Shown: piece by piece, positions 8,380-18,431 of the stretch
How positions within the stretch are numbered: the stretch's first letter is position 1
How the letters are laid out: every line of letters begins with the position of its first letter
Origin: Acanthaster planci
Taxonomy: Eukaryota > Echinodermata > Asteroidea > Valvatida > Acanthasteridae
Assembly (NCBI RefSeq): GCF_001949145.1
Contig: NW_019091667.1
Location: 146,899 to 176,415 of the forward strand
Direction of reading: 5' to 3'
Length of the DNA: 29,517 bases
Position numbers and translations under genes: made by a program
Notes under the pieces: generated by a model
What the model was told of the DNA's origin: nothing
Seen by the model: the letters and a program-made list of their open reading frames with translations, nothing else
Databases searched by the model: none

Positions 8380-9125
8380 CTAACCAACACTATTAGTAGG
8401 ATTCCAACTGCTTACAGAGATGTTGTAAATGAAGCCTGCTTTTAATAAATCTGAACTAACATCGTTAGAATTAGGAGAGGCAACTGAGGTATGCATAGAG
8501 GCATCCTCTGGACAGGGAATAGAAACGAACCCATCATCCAAATACACAGCAACCAAAATTTTGCATGCTCTGCATTGTTTGACTAAAGGCTTCAATAATT
8601 TTGTAAAGATGTAGGGAGCTGTTGTGAGACCAAATGGTAGAACATTGAGTTCAAAATACCGAGTGACACCATTAATACACAAGAAAAAACCTAAATAGTA
8701 CTGAGAAAATGGTGAAATATGGTGATCACCCGATTTTAGATCAAAAGAAAACATGAGAGCATTGGACTTCCAATTGTCAGTTTGAAGTGCTTTTTAGGAA
8801 TAAGTTGGTTTAAGGCACTGAGGTCAAGAATTTTTGTATTGGCAGAAGAAACAGCAACTGACAATGGACTAGTTACAAAGGACCGACATATTATTTGAGA
8901 AATGCGTGAAGAGGCAGGTATAAATTCTAGAATACTTTCTGAAACAAATTTAGCCTCACATGATGCTGACTTGTTATTCTGAAAAGACATCAGGGGTGGG
9001 TCAACAGTGAATGGAATAACATGCCCATTCTCAGTAATAGACTGTACTAGATTGGATACACCTCTCGCGCCAAAACTGAGCATGTTGTTTTAGTCTTCCT
9101 TTAACTAGTAATTTGTTAGACTGTC
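8380..9125 (-). pseudogene. DIRS-like reverse transcriptase (minus strand), frameshifted
   Basis: Synthesises cDNA of the element. In translation order: KGRLKQHAQFWRE (about 9085-9110), ENGHVIPF and FVSESILEF (9083 frame), TSPLSVAVSSANTKILDLSALNQL, then after a frame change near 8750 MFSFDLKSGDHHISPF with the first catalytic Asp, TRYFELNVLPFGLTTAPYIFTKLL, and VAVYLDDGF with the catalytic DD (about 8530-8555). It ends with LKAGFIYN. The catalytic residues are intact. This sequence type (LKSGYHH…LPFGL…YLDDG) is characteristic of DIRS/YR-element RTs found in cnidarians and other invertebrates. The frame change at 8736-8754 and the loss of conserved residues after LKAGF show decay. Confidence 0.85.
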
Positions 9126-9129
9126 GTGG

Positions 9130-10600
9130 TTCTAAAATGCAGTTCAGGCAGTCAAGTACCTGGAGAACATCGAGGAATTAGAGTAGATCTTGACACGTAT
9201 ACAATAACAATGAGGAAGGCAGTCAATGAATCGAACAAACTCAGCAAGTGCTTGGACCTGAATGGTATACATGGGCTCACAGAAATCGATTTATGGTGAA
9301 ATGCTAGCATGAGTAACAAAGAGCAAAGTGGAAGGACGAATAACAAGAATGCATGGTATGTTCAAGGTATGGCAGGCCAAACAAAACTTAATTTTCGTGC
9401 TATTTCGTTTTGCTCAAACGCATGAAAAACAGTTTGGTGTGGATGAACTGCTTCAAAAAAAACACATGGACACTTTATATATATGTCTGTATATTCTCAT
9501 GGTTTAATTGGATGGCATAGGAATGTGGTCAGAGCACGGGGTCAGCTGAATAAAAAAAAAACTAAAAAAAGGGGGCCCAAGGAGACAAAAGGGAGAAATG
9601 ATGTACATCGAAAAAGCTGATGATGTGCAGGATCTGGAAATTTCGGGCCTCATTCTGGCACATCGTGATGTCACAGATGCTTTTGTTCCCCTATGTTTTT
9701 AGTGCTGCCTCTTCCGCAGGCGGAACCCTTTCCTGCTGTTCGGGCGAAATTTTTCTGGTCTGGTTATGGGATACGGTTGCCCAACCGGTTTAGCTAATAT
9801 CGGTGATGATGATACGTACTGGTATCTTCTTTCTGTCGATCACCAGATTCTCAGCTTCCCGAAATTCTTTGAAGACAAAGCGGATTGGATATTGCCAAAG
9901 ACAACCTCTAATTGACCGCAGATCCTTAGCCTCCAGTTTGTTCTTAAGTTCTTTCAGGCCAAACAAACAGAACTAAATTTTCCAAGTTCAATCATCAGAA
10001 CTTGAATCAATCGTCTTGAGTTTCTGAGAGTTTTAAAAAATTGTGCGCATGGTAAGGTAGTTGCTGCATAGATGCCAGTGATGCCAAATAAATCATCTCA
10101 GTCATTGCAAGGGTCATCAGGATCAACAGAATTTATAGATGTAGGCTTACAGTCTTGTGGTCACGAAAGTCCTTAACAACATCGATTCGAGCAAGTGACG
10201 TGACGTGACGTTAGCCCTATCTTCCGCATTCTGTCTAGCAACGGGACCCTCTTAGAGATTTAAGATTGCTAGCCTCATGCTTCCCTGTACTTTGCATTGC
10301 CATGGAGATGATTCTCTGAAGCTTCTAGATCTTGTGCAGGATCTGAGTTGAAAAAAAAAAATTGACAGAAATAGATCTTGATCTTGTGTCATTCCATTCA
10401 ACATGATTCTGCGCCCAATCCTCACAAACTTGAACAATATTTGGTGTGATGATTGGCTCATATGAGTAACCTCCAAAAATAGAATTTTTGGGTTTTTTTT
10501 GCAATTTTGCAAAAACAGTCATTCTTTTTTCTAATTTCACTCCTTAGTGTTTGAAATGTACGTTAACAATTTTTGACTAAGTTTCGTAACATCTGAACTT
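9130..10600. other. Mostly unassigned spacer between the minus-strand pol and a LINE fragment
   Basis: No known domain found. 9540-9580 has A-rich runs. A minus-strand open segment at 9790-9958 (56 codons, LKELKNKLEAKDLRSIRG…) looks protein-like but is not identified. A TGACGTGACGTGACG pentamer repeat lies at 10196-10211. The stretch could include gag of the minus-strand element, since it lies upstream of that pol. Confidence 0.4.
9790..9958 (-). pseudogene. Unidentified short open segment
   Basis: Translates to 56 codons without a stop. It starts LKELKNKLEAKDLRSIRG, continues through WQYPIRFVFKEFREAENL and ends IPVRIIITDIS before a TAA. The charged, helix-like composition and the lack of low-complexity runs look like real protein rather than noise. 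There is no start codon in frame: a TAG lies a few codons upstream. It may be a remnant of the gag of the adjacent minus-strand element or an exon. I do not recognise the family. Confidence 0.3.
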
Positions 10601-10619
10601 CAATACTAGGATCTCAAAA

Positions 10620-11242
10620 CATAGGGCACCTTCGAAGCCAAGCTATAAATCATTTAAAAGCTCTCACATTGGCTGGATATTATGACCACACGGCCCCATT
10701 GTTCTCTAAACATAAAGTGCTAAAGGTATTTGACCTTTATAAATATTAGTTAGGTAAATTTATGAATGAATGTATGAATGATAAGCTGCCACTTTATTTT
10801 AAATCATCCTTTAAACTTACCTCAAATGTTCACTCATACCAGAAGTACCTCTCAAAAGAAATTATATGTTGATGCCGATAGAACTTCACGACACAAAAAT
10901 AGTCTTGTACAACAAGGTGTCCAATACTGGAATAGGCTTAATGAAATTATAAAAGCAGCGCCCACTTTATTAACATTTGCTCTAAAGTTGAAAAATCTAA
11001 TACTTTCTGAATACATCACCTGTACCGACTAGAATTGTATTTTGATGCATTGTATCATCTCCTGCCTGTCAATGTTTGTTCGTATGTGTATTATTGCCAA
11101 AACATGTTCATGTCTTGTATTGTCCTATGTTATAATATGTACATGTATGTCTGTCAATAGGTTAGCGTACAAAAGCAGATTTATGCTTCACCCTTTACCT
11201 AAATGTTGTTCTTTAACGTGTTAATGTGTTTTAAAAAAAAGG
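10620..11242 (+). mobile_element. 3' end of a CR1/Jockey-group LINE, 5' truncated
   Basis: Coding for the C-terminal region after RT in non-LTR retrotransposons. It begins about 10622 with HLRSQAINHLKAL, then APLFSKHKVLKVFDLYKY with a TAG after it, then GKFMNECMNDKLPLYF. A frame change near 10830 leads to HTRSTSQKKLYVDADRTS, VQYWNRLNEI and FALKLKNLILSEY, ending with TAG at about 11032. The pattern (PLF…K…iD.Y…N..LP..F…TR…RT…WN.L…K..L) is common to CR1, L2 and Jockey-group elements. It is followed by about 200 bp of 3' UTR and a short A run (TTTTAAAAAAAAG, about 11230). The 5' truncation is typical for LINEs. Confidence 0.7.
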
Positions 11243-13196
11243 GAGTTGAAAACCTTCTAATAATCTAACACACTTTAATACCAGAATCCCATTCATGTTC
11301 AGGAAGTAATGCAAAAAGAAAAAAACATGTTTGAATTTCTTTTATTTAATTTGTATTCTAGCTTTGACAAGAACATTCTTCATCGCTTGGTGACAGAGAG
11401 AGCTTATCCAGTGAGTATTTGTTAACACTTGTTTTTTTCACCAACACCAGGCTATCCAACATGTTTCCTGGATGTTAAAATGTTAAATTTACAGTCATCA
11501 TGTTACGTTATATCCATGTCATTTATCATTGTTGCTTTTGGTTTAGGATGTTATATACTCATTTTAAGTAGATTAGTTTCCCATCCAAAAGACTGCCATA
11601 ATCATCATAGGCAAGGAAGATGCTTGCTTCCCCTCAAAACAAGAAGAAAATACTAATCCTAAAAGAGCCGAGGGGAGTCTGCCCCCCCTCAACATTTTTT
11701 CCTGATATCGCCAGAATTCATTTTTCTCAGGAGTTGAGCCTTTGCAGTCATTTTGACACCATTTTTGCAAAACTTGAACATATTGTTCTGGAGCAGCAGG
11801 CATTTTCCCAAGACGGTTCAGCCAAAAATGTATACTTTTTTGCTCAATGTACACGTACTGGCATGCATGTAACCATGAACTTCAAGTGACGGTAACAACA
11901 AAACCAAAACTGATTGAGTTCAAACTTTGCCTTTGTAATGATAAGGAGTGTTTGCACATGCATGTCAAATAGACAAAAAAGATGTGGCACAGTGGAGTTC
12001 TTGGGGGAGGGTGGAATTCTCCCCCCTCCCATCCCAGCTTTGGGATTGGCCAAAATAACTGGGCTCTCTTACAGGTAAAGGGAAATAACGGAAAGGAAAA
12101 GGCAAGAGAAACCAAAAAGGGGAAAAACAAACTCATAATTGACCCCTTTTCACCATTATTTAACAGTTTGCCACTAACAAGTTTTAAAGCCTGTTTCCTC
12201 TCCCCGATTCCCCCGATGCTGGCCATGCCTTTGCATGGTGAACAGAATTTCAGTTGACATTTTAACTAAAGATGCATGTTATATCAGATTAGAGAAGGTC
12301 AATCCGATCTGACAGCTTCAGACAAAAATTTGATTCTGATTTGAATCTGATGTGAAGTCAGAGTTTCTTGGACAGGCAAAAGTTAAAACCTTCCATAAAA
12401 ATTTGTAAATTAGTTTACACTGTTTAACCTGCAATATTTATATGAAATAATGTAATATAATTATAACAGAAAAGAAGTGGCAGGACAGCCCCTGGCAAAA
12501 CTGGGTTTGGTATCAATCAATCAATCACACACACATTTATTTCCTCCTGTCACAAGCCCGGGTCCCCCTACCCTCTGACACGCAATGTGTGCATGGTAAA
12601 TTATGCAGTACACTCAAGCAGATAATTTAACTTAAAAATTCAATAGAAACTAATTTATTTACAAATATACAAACCACAAAAACAATTGAAAGAAGGGGGA
12701 GCAAAATACAGAAGATCAACAGTAAAAAAAAAAAAATGGGTTTCATAGAAACTAGAAAGCTGATGGGCTAGTTTACCACTAGCCCAAATTCGGACAGTTC
12801 AAAGGGAGAGTTGGTCACTTGTCCGATGTGCCGCTGTTGCTTGACTCTTAGCTGATCCTCGGCAAGGATGATGCAGGTGAGTCGGGGCTGGACTAAGTAG
12901 ACCGAGAGGCAGGTAGGTAGCCGTGTCTTCCTCCGGCGGACTTGCTGTTCCTATCCGGCCAATGCAGGACCTGGCTTGATCGTGTCTCGGTACTCAATGA
13001 GGTCCAATTACGGAAGTTCCGACTCCGTAATAAGGAGCCCTGAAATATTGAATAATCATACCCATGTTTGCTAATACACATGTACATCTTACGGCAAACA
13101 TTTGTGCACCATTTAACCACATTACTAATTTTCCATACCCAAAAGGAGAAACTTCATCATTAAATCGGTCACTAAAATTGGCTTTTGAACTCCCCA
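11242..13196. other. Unassigned sequence with one candidate small exon and simple repeats
   Basis: I find no long coding segment or element domain. A candidate 49-bp exon lies at 11362-11410 (listed separately). (ATCA)n followed by (CA)n lies at about 12512-12537. Poly-A runs occur near 12723. A mixed stretch at 12540-13040 is GC-richer (CACAAGCCCGGGTCCCCC) and could be an LTR or a non-coding insertion, but no ends or duplication can be shown. Confidence 0.4.
11362..11410 (+). CDS. Candidate 49-bp internal exon
   Basis: A pyrimidine-rich tract ending TTGTATTCTAG precedes a 49-base open segment followed directly by the donor GTGAGTATTT. It translates as FDKNILHRLVTERAYP. Both splice signals are canonical. 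No neighbouring exon could be identified on the plus strand in this window, so this remains a possibility only; chance occurrence is quite likely for so short a stretch. Confidence 0.22.
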
Positions 13197-14001
13197 NNNN
13201 NNNNNNNNNNNNNNNNNNNNNNNNNNNNNNNNNNNNNNNNNNNNNNNNNNNNNNNNNNNNNNNNNNNNNNNNNNNNNNNNNNNNNNNNNNNNNNNNNNNN
13301 NNNNNNNNNNNNNNNNNNNNNNNNNNNNNNNNNNNNNNNNNNNNNNNNNNNNNNNNNNNNNNNNNNNNNNNNNNNNNNNNNNNNNNNNNNNNNNNNNNNN
13401 NNNNNNNNNNNNNNNNNNNNNNNNNNNNNNNNNNNNNNNNNNNNNNNNNNNNNNNNNNNNNNNNNNNNNNNNNNNNNNNNNNNNNNNNNNNNNNNNNNNN
13501 NNNNNNNNNNNNNNNNNNNNNNNNNNNNNNNNNNNNNNNNNNNNNNNNNNNNNNNNNNNNNNNNNNNNNNNNNNNNNNNNNNNNNNNNNNNNNNNNNNNN
13601 NNNNNNNNNNNNNNNNNNNNNNNNNNNNNNNNNNNNNNNNNNNNNNNNNNNNNNNNNNNNNNNNNNNNNNNNNNNNNNNNNNNNNNNNNNNNNNNNNNNN
13701 NNNNNNNNNNNNNNNNNNNNNNNNNNNNNNNNNNNNNNNNNNNNNNNNNNNNNNNNNNNNNNNNNNNNNNNNNNNNNNNNNNNNNNNNNNNNNNNNNNNN
13801 NNNNNNNNNNNNNNNNNNNNNNNNNNNNNNNNNNNNNNNNNNNNNNNNNNNNNNNNNNNNNNNNNNNNNNNNNNNNNNNNNNNNNNNNNNNNNNNNNNNN
13901 NNNNNNNNNNNNNNNNNNNNNNNNNNNNNNNNNNNNNNNNNNNNNNNNNNNNNNNNNNNNNNNNNNNNNNNNNNNNNNNNNNNNNNNNNNNNNNNNNNNN
14001 N
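13197..14001. other. Assembly gap (805 N)
   Basis: An unbroken run of N. Open frames appearing to span it are artefacts. Confidence 1.
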
Positions 14002-14370
14002 GAAAGGGCATATAAGGAAATTTGGCCAACTTGGCAACATACAGTTTGTGTCTTTAAATTAATCAAACACTTGGCGTAAAATATCACTGACTTGTGACAC
14101 CTCCCGTGGCAGAAATAATAATAAGACAAGTCTAAAAGACATATATATGCCAGAAGAGGTGGCAACACCTTAAAAGCAAAGCTTGTGTTAGGCATGCCCT
14201 TAAACAAAACATACATAGATATTAATACAAGAAACAACAAATAATTGTAGCTCTAAGCAATTATAGAGTAATTGTTGAAGATGGACTATGAAAAGAAAAG
14301 GTTAAGGTAATTTTCATGGCTACGAAGATGATCAGAAGTAGTCATTGTGACAATGAAAATTATATTGCTT
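14002..14370. other. Non-coding spacer after the gap
   Basis: AT-rich sequence. It may contain the 3' UTR of the minus-strand LINE that starts at 16866, but no poly-A tail or target-site duplication can be recognised. I see nothing else in it. Confidence 0.4.
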
Positions 14371-14379
14371 TAAATGCGA

Positions 14380-14877
14380 AAGATCTTAAGTTGCCGCTTA
14401 AAGATGGTATATGATCTTGAAAATCTTAGTGAGGATGGTGTAATATTCTAAAGTTTGGGACCAGAGTATTTCATGTTAAATTGATAGGCAGAAGTTCTGT
14501 GTTGGGGTATCTGAAAATGAAGGTTGGTTGACGAACAGGTGTTGTATTTATGCAAGCCACAGTTAAATACAAACATGTTTGGATCTGTTACGGGCATCAA
14601 ATTATTTTTAAACTTGTACATAAATAACGCTTGTTGATATTGGTTTAAGTTTGTAATACTTCAGTATTTGAGCTCACGTAACAGGGGTTGACTGTGGGCC
14701 CTATAAGGCGAATTTGTGATAATTCGAACAACTTTTTTCTGCAGATTTATTAGTTTAGATAGATTTGTAGGGAATGTATTTCCCCAGACAATATTACAAT
14801 AAGAAAATAAGGAAGTATCAATGAACTGTAAATATTATTTAATACCTGAAATGGAACAATATGTTTTAAACTATTAA
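14380..14877 (-). pseudogene. LINE C-terminal region
   Basis: Downstream of the RT stop, shifted frames give YCNIVWGNTFPTNLSKLINL, QKKVVRIITNSPYRAHSQPL, then YQQALFMYKFKNNLMP and later KYSGPKL, and a final K/R-rich helix (about 14400). This is the post-RT domain of the same LINE group. The related domain at 10620-11032 is a different family member: the sequences are only distantly similar. Confidence 0.65.
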
Positions 14878-15920
14878 TTACTCCAATTCTCTTTGAAACT
14901 TTGCTATCTCATCAATATGAAATTTCCAAGTTAATTTGTCATCAATGATGACACCTAAAAACCTAAATTTCTCTACGTTCTTTACAATTGTGTTGTCCAA
15001 TAAAATATTGAAGTTGTGTCCATTCTTCTTTTTCCTCTTACTGAAAATTACATAATTACATTTAGATAAATGAAGAGATAAACGATTTGCTTTTAACCAA
15101 TCACATATACTGACCAATTTGGTATTAACAATATTATATAGAGAGTTAATATCCTTGTTTCGATAAAATAAACTGGTGTCATCGGCATATAATATAAAAG
15201 ATAACAGGTCTGATGTTTTTGAGATATCATTAATATAAATTAAAAAGAGCAAAGGTCCCAGTAGAGGCTGGGGTACTCCGCATGAAATGGGTTTCAAACT
15301 AGACAGGCAATTGTTGAATTTAGTACATTGTTTACGATTATTTAAATAACTTGCAAACCACTCAAGGGCAACCCCCCGAATGCCATAATAATTTAATTTT
15401 TTAAGAAGTATTCCGTGATTGATAGTATCGAATGCTTTTGATAAATCTAAGAAAATTCCAATTGAAAAAGCATTCTCCTCAAAGGTTTTGACAACTTTGT
15501 CTGCTGAGTCGATAAGTGCCATTGAAGGGGAGAAACCTGGTCAGAAATCATATTGATGATCAGAAATAAGGTTATATTTGTTTAGAAATTTCACTGTCCT
15601 ATTGTAAACAAGTTTTTCAAAAATTTGGGAAAAGCAGGATAGTACAGAAATTGGTCTATAATTACCAAGCTCAGTGGGGTCGTCTTTTTTAAATATAGGG
15701 GTACCTTTAGCAATTTTTAATTTATCTGAAAAAATTCCCTTCGATAGAGATAAGTTAAAAATGTAACTTAATGGATCACGTATGCTAGTTATGATGGATT
15801 TTAGTAGCCCTGGTTTGACTCAATCCAAGTATTTGTTACAATTGTTATTAGATGGATTTTTTAGATATTGGTTGTTGAGTTTATTTTTGTGATTAATTGA
15901 ATTGAAGACTCCATCCGTCA
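14878..15920 (-). pseudogene. LINE reverse transcriptase
   Basis: Target-primed reverse transcriptase. In translation order: GTPIFKKDDPTELGNYRPIS followed by VLSCFSQIFEKLV (about 15620-15720); QYDF then TGA (15541-15543, Arg expected) then PGFSPSMAL; IGIFLDLSKAFDTINH with the first catalytic Asp; GVPQ…LGPLLFLIYINDI; FILYADDTSLF with catalytic ADD (about 15175-15200); KANRLSLHLSKC; and KFRFLGVIIDDKLTWKFHI. The order and spacing match CR1/L2/Jockey-group RTs. The catalytic residues are intact; there are stops at about 15541, 15820 and 15922. Confidence 0.92.
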
Positions 15921-15921
15921 T

Positions 15922-16230
15922 CTAGGATTTAATTTTTTTTGTTGACTTCGTTTTCTTTAGCGGAAAGCTATTCTCAAATATTTTTAAAAATTCAAAGTGA
16001 AAATTATCAAAAGCAAGATTAGGATCATCCATACAAGCAATGTTCCAGTTTGCTTTATTCAACTTGATTCTAAATCTTTCCAGTCTATCGGCTGTTATAT
16101 GTCTATATGAGTGCGTATTATTATTGCATTTGTTATTACCGGTATAAAAAGAAGATATCTGATAGAGCGGTAAATGGTCTGAAATGTTGCTGTACAGAAT
16201 ACTGCTCTCAGTAAATCCTTGTGCTGGCAA
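15922..16230 (-). pseudogene. LINE endonuclease end and RT-proximal linker
   Basis: The frame contains GFTESSILYSNISDHLPLYQ, where SDHLP is the last catalytic block (SDH) of the APE-type endonuclease. A linker follows (RLERFRIKLNKANWN… FHFEFLKIFENSFPLKK) and ends at a TAG (15922-15924). The four upstream endonuclease blocks (the N, E, D-x-N and others) are absent: the sequence before GFTESS belongs to ORF1. Confidence 0.75.
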
Positions 16231-16866
16231 GCTTGGTCTTAGAGTCTGTCAGCACACGCTGATGTTCATATCTGTAGAGGAATCTAGCAATGATGTGATG
16301 AGGCTAGTCTGTTGGCGACTTAGGCACTCGACCAGTACGGTGTGCTGCCTCGATCTCAATATCTGGCATGTTGAATCTCTCAGCCAGGATTTTCTTGACC
16401 GTATCATACGGGTACGTGGTGGGTTCTGTTGGGTTCTCTGGTATTCCCCCGTTTCTGAGATTGAAGCTGCGGGAATGCCTTTCTAAATGAAGGGTAGCTT
16501 CCTCCTGTTGCTTGATCCTACTGACAGATGTACTTACTTGTGTCTTGAGCTCTGTGACGCCATCTGACCTTATCTTCTGTACTTCTTTAAGTTCGTCGAT
16601 GGTTTTAGACGAGAAATCGAATGCTTCCTCCATCTCTTGTTGTTTTGTTTCTAGTCCATAGATCCTTGTCAGGAGAGGTTCTTTGTTAAGGATCACCTTG
16701 TCAAATTTGCCATGCAGGTCTGCTGCCATCGATTTCATTTCCCGTCGTAGGCTGTTAGTGGCATTGTCCGATGACGCATCAGGCGAATGGGGTTGGTCAC
16801 ATGACAAGATTGGCCCGAGGGATGATTCTGTTGTTACTGTTCTTTTTTATTCTTTTTTGGAGGCAT
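16210..16866 (-). pseudogene. LINE ORF1 protein (RNA-binding, coiled coil), broken
   Basis: ORF1 proteins of LINEs bind the element RNA and form trimers or higher complexes. A start MPPKKNKKEQ lies at 16866, followed by a TAA and frame change; the open frame 16807-16304 then runs MSCDQPHSPDASSDN…. It shows a long charged coiled-coil region (about residues 20-110: LRREMKSMAADLHGKFDK … ISRIKQQEE-like) and the RRM-like ending: LERHSRSFNLRNGGIPENP, then VKKILAERFNMPDIEIEAAH and RTGRV. After a TAG it continues PHHIIARFLYRYEHQRVL up to a stop near 16207. The LE..SRSFNLR..GIPE and IE.AHRTGR motifs are the classic ORF1 signature. Most of the protein is recognisable. Confidence 0.8.
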
Positions 16867-17638
16867 GATGCTAGGATTAAACTTCAGTAGGTCAGGAATA
16901 TGATGGCTATATGATATGAAACTTACAAGGGTGGTTGATGACGGAGATGGAGGAGCTTTATAGCAGAAATTTTATTGACTTTTCCGGAGCACCTTTAACA
17001 TGTCAGCTCATGGTGAAGCACCCTCGCTTTCTTTCTTGGTAGTATAAGCAAAAAACGTAACTATGGCAATGTCTTTCCAAATGACCTTCTCACTAAGGTT
17101 ATAAAAAGATAAAAAACTGACAAGGGACGATGTTAACTAAAGGAGGGTTTTGCCAACACAACCTTACTGTCATATTTAATAGCATTTTAATGACACTGGT
17201 GGATGCTTACATGCTTGCTAAACAAGTTACAAACAGAGAGTGGGATACTGGCAGCTTTTGTCAGACTGGGAAATCCAGTCTGAGCTGGTATTTTACAGCA
17301 TCAATCGGATCCAAGTCCAACTAAACCATGTTTCAATCTAATCCAATCAGAGGTCAGGTTTGGCTCAGATTCAGATTGAAAGTGTACCTGTAATTGTTTC
17401 TCGGACGTGCCTAGATATAGAACATCCAGGGGCTCTAGATAAATGTATTATGCATTTTACATAGGTTCTCGTAGAATATGAAAGGCTATTCTCATGTAAA
17501 TTGGATACACTGGCATCACTGAAGAACACAATACGCTACTTGCAGTGTGGGGGACATGCATATGTACATCTGTAAAATGCTCATAATAGAGTAGACATGT
17601 GAAAGGTACCTATTAAATATCCGCGCTTGCATACATCG
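16867..17638. other. Probable LINE 5' UTR and unassigned sequence
   Basis: 16867-17000 directly precedes ORF1 of the minus-strand LINE and is likely its 5' UTR. The remaining sequence to 17638 has no recognised coding segment or element end. Confidence 0.4.
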
Positions 17639-17780
17639 CTCCCCCACTGACACCCAGGACAGCCCTGGTGAATACAATGCCAGGCCACACAGGCACAATG
17701 CAGACCACGACACGGACAAAAGATCCTATTGGCCTGCTACACTTCAGCCTCTGTCAACTGAGACTTCTTCAATGAGGGCC
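17639..17780 (+). repeat. Isolated DIRS gag fragment, direct repeat of 18792-18934
   Basis: The sequence from CACTGACACCCAGGAC through GAATACAATGCCAGGCCA and GATCCTATTGGCCTGCTA to CTGTCAACTGAGACTT aligns with 18792-18934 in DIRS copy 3 at an offset of about 1153-1155 bp. It lies outside copy 3's left ITR (17926), so it is a separate fragment or a local duplication. It is on the same strand. Confidence 0.75.
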
Positions 17781-17925
17781 CCTTTGAAATCATGTGTGGT
17801 AGTCAACTTGTTAATTTATTTTAAGTTATTATAAGTAATTTATGTTCAAACGTTGCATCCCTTGTGGCCATTCCTCTTTTTCTGATTTTAAAGACTGACT
17901 GTCCTATTAGTCCACTTCGCACGTC

Positions 17926-18050
17926 CTACCTAAATAGTCACTAAATTTTCATGTACTCCTTTTACCATTTGCTAAAACTTGATCCACTTTAGTGTGCCCT
18001 TTATTATTACAATACAACACAGCACCACCACCATGTTCATCCTTCTTTTT
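17926..18050 (-). repeat. DIRS copy 3 left inverted terminal repeat
   Basis: Reverse complement reads GAAGGATGAACATGGTGGTGG, then GCACACTAAAGTGGATCAAG, then AATTTAGTGACTATTTAGGTAGG. These are the landmarks of the right ITRs at 23455-23575 and 4541-4673, in the same order. The sequence just inside (ACTTGGCACCATCAATTACAGAC) is shared with copy 4 (27330-27360). Confidence 0.8.
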
Positions 18051-18431
18051 ACTTGGCACCATCAATTACAGACTAGTCATTTGGCATTTTCAAGTTTTTT
18101 GAGTTTCCGTTTTCAATCCACTTTCTGTGGTATTCTGATCAACTGTAACATATCAGCAATAAAATGTATTTCTTGTACATATTGATAATTTCTGTCTATG
18201 TTTATGCCATTTGCTGTTTTTTGTATGGTATTTTTCTCTGTTTGTTTACACTTGCAGGTTGCTGACATTGATTCTACTTAGCAGTATCACCTAGTGATAT
18301 TATATAGGGTCAACCAGGTGACCTTCGACAGTCAAGGCCTTAATGTAGTTAATAATCCTCAAATGTCCCCTCAGACCGACAGGAGTTGGTCAACAGTAAG
18401 ATTGAGGTATTAAAGTTGTAGGCTGATACTC
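18050..18431. other. T-rich DIRS leader of copy 3
   Basis: T-rich non-coding stretch between left ITR and gag. Copy 4 has a similar T-rich stretch at 27345-27720. No further sites are recognised. Confidence 0.45.

Larger units (their letters stand above)
7500..9125 (-). mobile_element. Second DIRS-like retrotransposon family, pol region, minus strand, decayed
   Basis: A separate YR-retrotransposon-type pol, unlike the plus-strand family in sequence. Read from right to left: pol start (about 9125), RT (8380-9125), RNase H (about 7720-8190) and RNase H tail (7500-7693). No tyrosine recombinase, gag or terminal repeat could be assigned. The left end stops within about 10 bp of copy 2's right ITR. 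Confidence 0.75.
14380..16866 (-). mobile_element. CR1/Jockey-group LINE on the minus strand, with an internal deletion
   Basis: Read right to left: ORF1 (about 16210-16866), end of the endonuclease and linker (15922-16230), RT (about 14878-15920) and C-terminal region (about 14380-14877). Several stops and frame changes make it non-functional. ORF1 runs directly into the last residues of the endonuclease, so most of the endonuclease is missing. Sequence to 17000 on the right probably includes its 5' UTR. Confidence 0.82.

Noticed and set aside
12994-14240. Long open frames of 276-371 codons on both strands
   Set aside because: They consist almost entirely of unknown residues across the 805-N gap; the real sequence on either side is short and has no domain.
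12270-17400. Possible repeat pair with GATTC/GAATC-rich words at about 12290-12345 and 17300-17385
   Set aside because: Only short words are shared and no continuous alignment could be made.
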